Shown in pieces: positions 25,395 through 36,949 of a DNA stretch of 64,000 bases. This DNA is from Sphagnum compactum (taxonomy: Eukaryota; Bryophyta; Sphagnopsida; Sphagnales). Position 1 is the first letter of the stretch; each line of letters begins with the position of its first letter. A program made the translations under genes and the position numbers. The notes beneath the pieces are model-generated. The model saw only the letters and a program-made list of their open reading frames with translations, made no database searches and had not been told where the DNA came from. Location: NCBI GenBank assembly GCA_965153455.1, contig OZ234498.1, positions 9,362,001 to 9,426,000 of the forward strand. Reading direction: 5' to 3'.

Positions 25395-27840
25395 CTGCTT
25401 TGGGTACCCAAACATTCTTGACAGGCTTGGGCTGAACTGAGAAAAAGGAAATTATTATAATGATAAATTTTTCAATTTTCAAAGTTTCCAAAAATTTCAA
25501 AATTTTAGCAACTTTTTTTGAATTTACACTAAGAAAAATTTTCTTCCCAATTTTATTTGGAACCAAAGTTTGAAGATTCACCCAAAAAAATCAAAATATA
25601 AACGCTGATCACATTGTTATGGAATAGCAAAAAGACAATGACCACTGGCCATAAACCATTGTCTGGAATATTCTAATAAACCCCTATCTTTTGACCATAG
25701 TAATGGGAATATTCTAGTGGCAAGGGTTAAGAAGGTCGGACTGTTTGTGAATATTCCTCTTAACCAAGGGTCTTACACCGTCAAGAGGAATGTTCATGAA
25801 ATGCTTGGATTTCTTAACCCTTCCCATCCAAACACTCCCATAACCCAGATCCGTGGTTACGAGAATATTCCATATCATGAGTTATATGGCCAGTGTGGGT
25901 AATATCCTTTTTGCCATTGCATACATGGTGGTACCTACACTTGGGGGGTTAGTAGAACCTTGTTTCAAGCCCCATGTGCTCAATCCCACCAAGGATCAGG
26001 TGCCCTTACCCCTTGTTATGTTTGCTATGTTGAAAAGAGATCCTTGTAAGGTTGGTACCAAGGTAACAATGGTCCCAACTTGAGTTGATTGTACACAAGT
26101 TTTTTTACATCCCACATCACCAAAGAAATAATGGAACTCATCTCAAAACTGATGGTTTAAGTTTCAAACATGTTCACAAATTAAGAAGACAAGTCCAAAA
26201 ACTCAAATTTTCATAACCAGGTAAGTAATGGTGAGGGACCTTAAAAAAAAAAGAAACAAGGCAGGCACCAATCAAAGTTGCATAGTCTCATCAATAAACA
26301 CTACAAATGGGCTTCCAAAAGTTGTGTGTACATAGTTGATGGGGTTGAGTGTAAGATATTTCAATTATCATCTTGCATTTTTGAAATTGAAATTTCTTCA
26401 TACATTTCTTGTGCATAGATGTTGATTGTTTTTACTTCAATCAAGTGTTTTGAGACACAAAGGAAAGATGTCTAACAACTCGATATTGTTCCGATGTTTT
26501 TGAACATTCACGTCTTCTTACAACATTGATATAAGTTTTGTTCAATAACCCAATTATTGAACCAATTCTACTCCATTCATCTCTAGAGTAGGAGTAGTGT
26601 GTTAATGTAGATAACACTAAAAAATAAAAATAAAATTGATAGATGTCAAGTAATTGTGTATCAATTGCTATGTATTTAAATAAAATGCCTAATGTTAGGC
26701 AAATATGTAACCCTATATATTGTTACATGCCCCAAAACCAAAGTAAGTGTTGTTGTAAAAGCAACACTAATCTGATTCCCAACCCACCAACTACAAAGGT
26801 GTTCAACATAAGCAACCGTGAGGGAGAAATTAAGCCCTAATTTTAGGTCAAGATTAAATTAGGTACATTAAACACATACAACTTCTTTTCAAAGAAACAG
26901 CCAATGTTTTATCTATCTTGATAGCACATCATCGTTCTTAAAATTAACACCATCTAATGCTAATTTTATATCAATAAGAACTGTCTTAATTCTTTTTTTT
27001 GTTAGTGAAGTTTTGTTCTTGTTACCCATAATAGACATCTTTATGGATAACTCACTTTACTTTTCAAACTTTGCAAGAAACCTACTTAGGGGCTTCTTTA
27101 TACCTACGGGCTTCTTGCAGATTGAGCTTGTGTGGGACCAAGCAGGTGCTGCCCAAGGGGAAGTTTCATGGGCCAAATTTAAAAAAAAAGATTTAGACAT
27201 GATACCCATGCATGAACCCTAATGCTTATTTCACTAGAGACTACATGTCCATCAAACACTTCATACATTTTGTGTGTGATGTTTTGGGAATCAATAAAAC
27301 TTTCACAAAAGTTTTCATCAATCAACTCATAGTAAACCTCGAGGTTAACTTGGGTTTGCAATTACGGTCCATGTATAGAATGGTAATGGGAATTTGGGAA
27401 CACAGACTTTTGTACTAATGTATGTATGCATTTTATATGATATTGTTGAATAGGTTGATGCACATTGTTGTTGCAATTTTACAAAATGATATATAAATGA
27501 TAAGGGAGGTTTCAATGGGTGTTGTGTTCATATGTTGTTTTTGATAACATCCTCGAGTAAGGATATATAGTTATTTAAAAAAAATTACTTATCCTATCCA
27601 TGCTTGGTCAATCGTGAGTGTAATCGAGTAAAATATATATTTGCACAACATTGGCTTCAACTAGTGTTGGGTGGATATCAAGGCCAGTCTGAAAACCAGC
27701 AAGGGTTTAGGGTTTAGTTTTCAACTAGTGTTTTTGTCATAGACAAATTTTTGCTAGTTGAGAAAAGAATTCTAAAAAAGCAAAAAGAGAGTGTTTTCTT
27801 GGGGTTTTTGACTGTCAAATTTCAAAATTATTTAAAAAGC
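25395..27840. other. Unrecognised stretch without a supported gene
   Basis: Apart from the palindrome cluster at its left end I see nothing assignable. Short open frames such as 27013–27222 and 27212–27418 carry no motif I know. A telomere-like AGGGTTTAGGGTTTAG word lies near 27705. A sequence resembling TAGTGTTGGGTGGRTATCA occurs near 27662 and again near 56860, suggesting a dispersed repeat. Confidence 0.5.
25666..25870. promoter_or_regulatory. Cluster of four GAATATTC palindromes
   Basis: Exact GAATATTC copies start at 25666, 25707, 25749 and 25863. Each contains GAAnnTTC, the minimal inverted pair of a heat-shock element. No gene starts nearby, so a regulatory role is speculative. Small open frames here (25717–25902; 25853–26083) are unrecognised. 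Confidence 0.3.
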
Positions 27841-28001
27841 TTATGTCAGATTGTATGTTGAGTTTTAGTAGGTAGCAAACAATATAAAAGGATCTTATTT
27901 TCTTTTCTTTTTAATAGCCAAATTTTGCTAAATCATCATATGTTGATCACCACTACATCAAATTTAAAAATTTAAAAAAGAAAAAGAAAAAGAAACAAAC
28001 T
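27841..28001 (+). repeat. Dispersed repeat family Y, copy 2
   Basis: Counterpart of 24905–25080; see that entry. It ends in an AAAAAGAAAAAGAAAAAGAAA stretch similar to one just before copy 1. Confidence 0.55.
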
Positions 28002-28365
28002 GGCTTTGAGTTGGAACTTGGAACCTCTCCCTTTAACATAAAGTTATAATAATTAGATTTTTGTTCTTCATCATTTCAATCCTGATATCTTTCCCAGCCA
28101 CCCATATCTGCTGGAAAGACACAGGAGATGAGGGAGGAAGATTAACACAAAAATATCATTCTAAGATCTTAATGGAGTTTGAAAGATCTCACTTGGTGTA
28201 GTAAACAAGTACATAGGATATTGTAATTAGGGATGGTGGTGTAGTAATTAGGATGGTGGTGCATTTGTAAAGATTGGAATTATGAGTATGGAAAGATTCA
28301 CATTGTTTTGTAATAATAATAATAATAATGTATGCAGCTTCACACTATTTAAATTTTGAACTTCA

Positions 28366-29110
28366 TCCAAATTATAAGTGAAAGAGATCTCCACATTATG
28401 TATGTACTAAAATAGGTGATGTATGTAACTTTAGGCTATTCAAAACCTGAATTTCATCCAAATTATGACTTGGGCTCCGCATTATTTTGCATAATTAGTA
28501 TTTATTTTTATTTTTGAATCACCACAAATTATTATATAATTTTAATGAGGATGATTAATCACAGCTGATGAATGTAGGTAGGACAACTTTATGTTCCATA
28601 GGTCATAGTTGTCAATTTGAACAATTTCAAATTAAAATATTTTTAGCCCATTCTCAAGTAAAGAGACATGGAATTGTATCCTTTCAAATATGTGTTTTTT
28701 TGAAGTTTTATTTTCCCCAACATTATATTCACAAGAAAAATTTCAATATCTTCTCCATCGATTTGTATCCCATTTCTCTTCAATTAAATTTGAATTCAAT
28801 TTAAAAATTTAAACTTTTATTCAACTGAATCTTAATTCAAATTGAATTTAAAAAATTCAATCCAACTAAATTCAATTCCAATTTAATTCAATTTGCATGC
28901 AATGTCATTCAATATGTTCCTTCAAAATGGAAATTAATTTTCACATTAAAATGATTTTTTTTCCAATTAATTGATGGATGGTCACTGTTAATGCAGAGCA
29001 AGGGTGGAGCCCAAGTTATGTATAGGTAATAACAAATGATCAAAGCCTGAATTTCATCCATAGTTCTGTATAACACATGTGATCAAAGTCTGAATTTCAT
29101 CCAAATTATG
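28366..29110 (+). repeat. Four copies of a ~20-bp word, TGAATTTCATCCAAATTATGA
   Basis: Copies or close variants lie near 28362, 28448, 29048 and 29090. The first pair is followed by similar sequence (CTCCACATTAT / CTCCGCATTAT) and the last pair is preceded by GATCAAAGYC, so there were two separate local duplications. The family X copy 2 lies between them. Confidence 0.6.
28644..28930 (+). repeat. Dispersed repeat family X, copy 2
   Basis: Counterpart of 24120–24394; same landmarks in the same order, about 287 bp, visibly diverged. Confidence 0.65.
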
Positions 29111-29227
29111 ATTTACACTTAGCCATTATACTGCTGCTGCTGGAGCTGCTCTAATGTATGCATGTAGATGATTATGTAGTATGTTGTATGATGGGATAAG
29201 AGGCAATGGCTCAACCTCTTCTCCTCT

Positions 29228-29232
<5 letters not shown>

Positions 29233-29267
<35 letters not shown>

Positions 29268-29300
29268 AGTGTTTGTGCTTTTCTATATATGGGGTTGGTG
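29233..29300 (+). promoter_or_regulatory. CT tract and TATA-like word upstream of the Yippee gene
   Basis: A CT microsatellite (29233–29267) is followed by CTATATATGGG near 29283. The transcribed leader of the Yippee gene probably begins shortly after; 29,300–29,650 is leader-like, with a plausible donor (CACAG/GTGGGT, near 29655). The ATG is 1.3 kb further on, so at least one leader intron is likely. Promoter assignment is inferred. Confidence 0.4.
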
Positions 29301-30606
29301 TTGTGTTGTTGTGGTGGTGGGATGTTGTGAAAGGTAAAAGCTTTTTGGTTGAAGTCACTCTTTCAATTCCTGCAATTGGGGTGCTGACCCATCTTTCATT
29401 TCTCCTCTTGTTCACCTCTCCACACCCCTCACTGCTTTTCTTCTTGACCCAACAAAGTTATTTGTCACAGAAAACATGGAGACATGATGTGAGAAGAGGA
29501 AGAGCCTCTGAGAGAGAGGACACCAAGAGAGGAGAGAGAGACACACACACACATACATACATACACACACTCTCTCACATACACATACTGAGCAGGCATG
29601 ACAGGTTTTAGGATGCAGCAGGAGTTGGAATTCAAGCAAGCAATGGTTCTCACAGGTGGGTGTTGTTGTACCCCAGCAAAAAAATATCTGCCCCTCTTTT
29701 TTGTGGGTGCTCTTCAGTTTCCCCACTCTTTTGGTAATGTTAAGATCAACCCATGAATTCTTCAACCATGTGGGTTCTTTTTTTCTATCCAATGTTGGAG
29801 ACCTTGGGGGGTTTGAGAGCTTGGTTGGCTTGTCAGAGAGATGGATTTTGTGGGGAGAGAAGAAGCTCTTCTTGTGTTGGGGTTTCCAAAAAGCTTTTTT
29901 TTTAAGAAGTGCACATGCCACACAGGTTCTTCTTCTTCTGCTGTTGTGGGTGTGGTATCTATGTGTTGTGGATGGGTTGTTGGAAGCTATAGACCCACTT
30001 GTGATTTTTATGAAGGGTTTGGGCACTTTGCCCTTTGTTATTTGCTGTGGGTGTTTAGTAGCATTCTGTAGATAGGCAATGGGTTGAAGATGAATGGGGT
30101 AATGCTTTGATGGGTTTATGTCAATTGCAGTGTGTTTGCAATCCAGAGCTCTGACAGATGTGGCATCTGGAAACCACTCAGAGTGAGTTGTCTTCAGCGT
30201 CTAGTTGTTGGTTTGTCCCTTTGCTGATGATGTCTGAAGGGACCTTGCAGTAGAAGAACTCTCATCCTGGGATGATGTTTGTGTGATCTTATGCAATTTT
30301 TTTCTGCAAGTGTTGGTTTGGTAGCCGTTTTGGTGATTTGGGCACACCATTCTTGCATCTTTTGTGGCTATTTCTTTGAACCTGTGCCTGGGACATGCTG
30401 TTTTTCTTAGGCTTGTTGATTGGAAGCCAAGACCGGGATCTGTTGCAATTTGTGGCAGGTGATGCACCAGTTGTGAGGAAGTCTTTTCTTCAAGGAGGGA
30501 ACATAAGACTATGAACAGAAAACTTTTTTCATTCTAGACAGAACCCTGCTTTGAGATTGGATTACAAGCTGCGGTGGAATAACAAGAACAAGAACAAGAG
30601 AGACCA

Positions 30607-32840
30607 ATGGGTCGACTATATTTGATACAGCTGGATGGGCGCTTCTACAGTTGTCGCCGTTGCCGGAGCCACTTGGCCAACTGTGATGAGCTACTGTCAA
30701 AGGTGATGCCTTTGCCCCTGTGCTTTGCCTCCTGTGGGGGCTGCTCATGTGCTTTTATTGTGGTTTACTTGGTTTTTTTTATTGATATGGTTTGGCGCAA
30801 TGGGTTTTGTGGGCAAGTGTCTCTTCTTGCTTTTTCTTGATTTGTGAAGCTTGCCTGACACCATAGAAGGATCGAGTCAACCACTAGGATGGACAAAACC
30901 CCAATATGCAGTAACTGCTTTTGACCATGAATTGCTGGGCTACAGTATAGTGCAGAAGCTGCTCCTAGGCTGGAGCTCAAGTGGAAGGAACTGTATACTC
31001 TCTCACAATTGTCAGTCACCTGGCTGGCCTCCAGCAATGGAAAAGCTTGCACAACCATGGTTTGCATTTGATATCATAGCAGGGAACCAATGAGGCTTTT
31101 ATTCTGCATCAGCAGTTTTTTCTCTCTCAACGCAGGCAATCGGCAACTGCTCAGTGTTTGACTGGACTGCAATTTGATTGGATCCTGGAATTTTCAAGGA
31201 TCATTTGCAGCTGCATGGCCTCTTGTGTTTGACGTTTGTTGTCTCTCCCTCTTTCATGATGCCCTGTTTCTGTTTGACTGTTGGTATGTCTGGCCCCTCC
31301 TCCAAATTGAGTATGGCATAGTTAGCAAGTGCTATCTATATTAAGCCCAAGTTCCAAATGTGCACAAGTATTGTCAAGCTCCAGGCTCTGTTGTGCAAGC
31401 CTGTTTTTCAGTGCTGTTTTCCGTTTCCTTTTGTTGTGCTATTATTATTTCCTTCATTTCCAACTCCTGAGTTGGGTGGGTTAGTAGTTTGTGCTTGGTG
31501 GTGCTGTGGATGCCAAATCATTGAGGCATACACTTTTTATTCCCTGATGTTTGCAACACAGTTGTCACAAGGCCATGTGTAGACAGACTCGTCAATTTGC
31601 ACAAAACTCGGTTGCAGTAACACACATTAGGATTAGGGTTTTGTTATATCCTTGAAAGCCTACTTTGTGATGAGGCGACTTGTTACATCAGATGTTTGCA
31701 ATCTAGCTGGAGGCCATAGTGTGTGTGAGTCACAGTGCGCCAAACCAAGATATATAAACATCATAATTCTATCGTATTGACCCTGAGGATAAATTCAAAA
31801 TTTGTGGCAGTAGTCATGCTCTTGATATGTTCTATCAATGTACAATTGTGTCTGATCAAGCACTTTTCTTTCTATTTGTTTTTCCCTGTTCAGGCTTTTC
31901 ACTGCCGACATGGGAAGGCTTATCTATTCAACAATGTGTAAGCACTCTGACTGTGTTCCATTCTTTCTTTTTTTTTGTATCTTCTTTTATTCTTTCTGGA
32001 TTGGTGAACATTATTGAATTTGTTCCAAATGAGAAGTTAAAATAATTGTGGAATTATTGCACTCTTCTTGTGCTGGAACATTCTTGGTGGATGTGTGAAA
32101 ACATGGTTTTTCCATATGCATTTTAGAGAAGGTTGGGGGCCCAGTATGGACATTGACTTATGCATGCAAATGGGGGAGGTGTGTTGGATTGCAGGGTAAA
32201 TGTATCAGCTGGGCCTCAAGAGGATCGGATGATGACCACTGGCAAGCACACTGTTGCTGACATCTACTGCAACTGTTGCCAGCAGCTTGTTGGCTGGAAA
32301 TATGTATTGCTCAATTGCCCTAATATTTATTCCGAATTCTTTGGGTCCCAGTATCATGTGATAGTGTGTAATTAGACACGAAAAGACCCAGAAATAATCC
32401 CAGTTAATTTTGATCGTGGCAGGAATCAGCTTATGAAAAGACCCAGAAATACAAGGAGGGCAAATTCATTCTTGAGCGGTAAAAACCTGTCTCAACAATA
32501 CCTATTTCAAAGTTCAAAACTTTGCAAAATTGTTTGTGGCACTCTCACTGTCATCAAATGTGTGTGGGAACTCTGTAAAAGTCTTGCCGAAGATTTTGGA
32601 AGTGCTCAATGACCTGGAGATTATGTGTGGGCCAAAATTGGGACACTAATGTTTCCCAGTTTCTGAACACTTTCAAACAATCTTTGAAGCACTCTAGCGG
32701 AGAGTGTGTGCTCCCTCCTGCTTAACAAGTTGCTAATTGAATGAAATGTTTGTGGGCACAGAGCCAAGATGATTGATGGAGATGGTAGTGACTTCTACTT
32801 GGAGACTCATCATGTTGGCAGTGATGCTGATGATGAATAA
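30607..32840 (+). CDS. Yippee-like zinc-binding protein, complete, five exons
   Basis: Exons 30607–30702, 31894–31937, 32195–32303, 32423–32478 and 32762–32840 join in frame across GT–AG introns into 127 residues, the usual size of plant Yippee-like proteins. The protein starts [16 protein letters not shown]. The family zinc signature is exact: C16-x2-C19-x52-C72-x2-C75. Other hallmarks are [11 protein letters not shown] (34–44), [10 protein letters not shown] (63–72), LVGWKY (78–83) and the acidic C-terminus GSDADDE. Family knowledge: a beta-rich Yippee/Mis18 fold, related to cereblon's drug-binding domain. Animal relatives act at centrosomes or in cell-cycle control or as part of a GID-type ligase; plant roles are poorly known. 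No frame damage is seen. The start codon is the conserved one. Confidence 0.95.
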
Positions 32841-35800
32841 CTGTCAGATGGGTTACCACATCTCCGACTCAATTTGACAACAAAGACACCTTTTCTGTTG
32901 TAGGCACTGCATGGTATCTTGTGGTCTGTTTTCATGCATCACCATTGGCCATCCAAGCTCTTTCCTGTTTTGTATAGTCCAAATAAATTCAGGCCCACAA
33001 ACAGTTCTGTAAACAGTGCAACTATCTTGAATTAGCGCTGATTACAGCTTCCCATGTCATAGGCTTGTACAAACCTACAATGTTCTCCTTGCTGCACCTT
33101 TGACTCAGGGAAGAAACAATGGAGCCAAGATCTATTTTGTCATGTAAATGTTTTGTATAAGAGGTGCATGTAGAGAGAGTAATAAAGGGGATAAGGGCTG
33201 GAAGAGACTCCAGATTGGAAAAAGCATCTTCAGCCATGGGAACCCAACTAGAGATCAGCATGGTGGGAGCTACAGTGACATAAAACGCTCTCAGCTCGAC
33301 AGAAGCTAATGTTTGTTTGGTTATCTCAAGAAACTTGTATATTCATAAAGCTCTATAATGCATTGAAACCATTCTGGGAACCTGGCTTAAATGTGGAACC
33401 AAGATGAGCTGATGCATTCAACCAAGATGTTTTCTTTGTCCTCTATCAACCAAGACAAATCTTTTCTTTTGTGGTGGGGGAGAGGGAAAGGGAAGTAACT
33501 TAAAAACATTTTTCCTTTCTGCTTATGCGGTTGGGTTGAGAAGAAAAGACTATTAGTTGAGTTAGTATGCCTCCTAAACATCTGCAACTCACCAAATTGC
33601 TCTCAGTTTGCGAACTCTGACATTCTTTGTTTCTTGCAACAACACTTAGCAATAGTAGATAAAACTAGCTGCCTATGGATTTTTTGATGAAGGAAATGTC
33701 CTTGCTAATAGCTCAAACTGAAGCTCATTCTTATGACATAAATAACAAAGTATTTGAAGAGATTTGCAGAGAACTTGGTGTACACTAAGCCCACCCTAAG
33801 TTCAACTTTTTGCTTTACCCGTTTCTATGGTGCTGAAAATCAACTTTTCAAGAAAATATTTGCATGACTATAAGAATTTCCATGATATTGGAAGTGTAAT
33901 TAATATTAATTACTTTGCACAAACACACATTGGCATATGTTGATAACACTTTCCACAAACATATGCATGCCTTTGTATGCACTCATGTAAAATTGTTCAA
34001 AATTGATGAACCATACCATAGCCATACCAATACCAGGTTCATACATAGATTTTTGCTATGAGCCAGAGGATAGGGATGGTTCTTATGCACATTCCTGAAA
34101 GGGTTGGAGGGATTTTGCATCCTCTTGTCTATGAAGCATTTTTATGGATAGCTCCAAATACACTAAGGAATTTTCTAGGAGTGCTTTTTGCATAATTAGT
34201 GTACAAGTTGTCTTATGTCCTGGATATAGGCCAAAAAGGATTGGAGCCATATGGCATCCTCTATGTAGTGTGCAACATTTATCAACTAGATGTTTGAGAG
34301 GTAATGGTCATGGTTGCATTACTTTTCCACACCAGGCCCAAAACGTTTTCCTCGCCCAAACTCGAATTGTAAGGAAAATGATTGGATGATGGAATCTCAA
34401 TCACTTTATCTTGCATCATGTTAAGTGTGTTAGTTTAATTGCTTAGTTAGGTTCCACTTAGTTAAGGATTAATTACGTTAGTTGAGTTCATTAGTTGTAT
34501 TTTGAACTAGTTTATATGTGAACAAGGTTTGAATTTTTTTTTCATGCAATATAATCACTAGTTATGTGATTTCAAATCATTTTTGATGATTTGAAATTAC
34601 ATAGTATAATTTGATGCTTTGCACTTTCTTGTGTTTATGCAAATGTTATGATTTTTCTTTTATGCTTTGGACCTGGATTCCTACGTTGTTATAAGTGAGT
34701 CACAATTTGATTTAGATGTGCTTTATCATTTCAGATATTTTTATGTTATGTATTATATGTGTGATGATACCAATAGTTATAGGTGCGGACATAGGAACGC
34801 ACGACAACCATTCTCCTCTTATATCTAGATCAATACCCAAGGTGTAATATCCACAAGGTCTATGCCATGATATTTAAATGAGTTTCACTTAGTCTTAAAC
34901 ATAACTTCATTTCAGATTATTGCATTTATTTTAAACATAATAATTTTCATTCCTTAACATAAGCTTAAATACATATTTGATCCAAAATTGCACATAAACA
35001 AAATATCTTCAAGATGCATCACAATGATATAGATGTTTAAAATAAGCGGAATATCAAATCATTTCCCTCTCATTACTTACATCTACAACTATAAGGTTAT
35101 ATATAAATATATATAAAGGTAATGTTAAGCTATTGAGTGTTTCATGTAGACGTGCTTGAACATAAGCTATTTCTATCCATAAGGTGCAAGCTACCTCTAA
35201 TAAGAAGGTGTTATGGACCCAGTTGGTTTAAGGCATGGCTCAATAAATTGGTTCATTACACACATTTACATAAAATGTTGACATATCTAAACAAACATAC
35301 CCATAACCACTACTTTTATACCTTTGTCATCATTTATGGATCTATAAATAATAATGTCATTCCAAAATGTCATTCCAAACTATCACTAAATAAATAATAA
35401 TACTATTCCAAAATAATACAAATAATGCAAGTGGACCAAAACATGGCAAGGACTAAGGATAACCTTGCAAGAAAATTGTTTTGGGATTTCAATTTACCAT
35501 TAGGCCATGGTAGATGTTGCTAACATAGCAAATAAGGTGTATTCAAAATAAATGTGTAAATAAATCACCAAATCCCTTCCTCCTATTATTGGTGGAAAAT
35601 TTGCTAGATTTTGAGAGAATTTTTTTGAAATCTTTTAGTTGAATTTCCACTCTGGTTTTGGTTTGGTAGCAATTTTTTGTTTGCATTTTTAAAAAAATAC
35701 TTAGACAAGTTCCTATAACCTATCATCATTTAATGTAAGATCAATCTTGGGATACTTGCAACTTATGCAATATAAGATAAATGAGAAAAGAAGGAAGACA

Positions 35801-36949
35801 AACACTGATCACAAACCTATAACTCAAGATCAACTATTTCCAACTATGTTGGGCCTAACATTAAGGGGTTAAATCAAAATTGCACATGAATGTAATAAAA
35901 TGATATGCATATCCATGGAGTAAATGTTTGGAATAAGGGGAATATTAAATCACTTGCCTCCCTTTACATACTCTTAAACCTTTCAATTAATTTTACATAA
36001 CAATTAAGAGCCAAAGGTTGACATGTTATCATGTCTCTTCTTGATTGGAACTCACACCAAAATTATTGTCCCTGTGCCTAATGTCTAGCACAAATAATTT
36101 GTGAAAGGCCTAGGTTCAAAAAATGAAAATTTTAATTGTTTATTGTCAAAATTCATAAGAATTGAACCCCAAATCTCTAATGAATTGTTTAATATCACTA
36201 TCTTTATTGGGATGTTATTACAACTACAAAATGTAAGGTGCACTTTTGTGTATTTATTCCTAAATCACTAAAATTTTAAAATATTAAAGTTGGGGTTGTC
36301 AAAACTTTCTTTTTCAAAATAAGTAAAACACTTTGACAAGAATGATCAAATATTGCATAATATCAAATAAGTAAAACACTTTGACAAGAATCCTGGGCAA
36401 TGTAGAGAGAGGATAAATTAAATCCCACCACATTTCCATTCAGTAGGAATGTAGTAATCTATGCCCTGTAACAAAAGCATTGTGTCCTGTGCATGATATA
36501 ACAGGTCCAAACTTAAGAGTTTGGCGCTACTTAAAACCTGCGTTTCATTAAAACTTGCGTTTCATTAAAACTATTGTTTTGTGATTATTGTTTACAAACC
36601 ATTACACAACATTATTACTGTTGTTGCTAGTGGACCTACTCTTGCCATTTGTTTATGAATATAATTATACAACACTTGGAATGCACATTGACATTTTGTT
36701 ACAGCTCCTATTACTCTATGAACAAGTGTGATGCTGGTTGTGTGACCAAAAAGGTTGACAACCCAACCCGTCCATTTGAGCAGCAGTTGATATCCATTCA
36801 CCAATTTTTGCCTTACCCAAAATTTATGTGATTCATGGCTCCTCAATTGGTAACGTTGCCACATCAAATCGTGTGTGTTCCACAAAGTTGCCCATGTGGA
36901 CACCCAGGGGAAGGAACACCCAATCTCGGAATTGCGCTCTTAGTTTCCC
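32841..36949. other. Yippee 3' region, then AT-rich gene-free DNA
   Basis: The first few hundred bases are presumably 3' UTR and terminator of the Yippee gene. The rest is AT-rich without recognisable coding content on either strand. A local duplication of AAGTAAAACACTTTGACAAG (36321 and 36368; 47–49-bp spacing) and a 17-bp tandem copy of TTGCGTTTCATTAAAAC (about 36540–36572) lie just left of the copia fragment. I found no trace here of the missing 3' exons of the FAD monooxygenase. Confidence 0.5.

Noticed and set aside
36592-36903. 103-codon minus-strand frame left of the copia fragment
   Set aside because: Considered as the missing C-terminal part of the FAD monooxygenase; it lacks the GDAAHPMTP-type motif and shows no similarity, so not linked.
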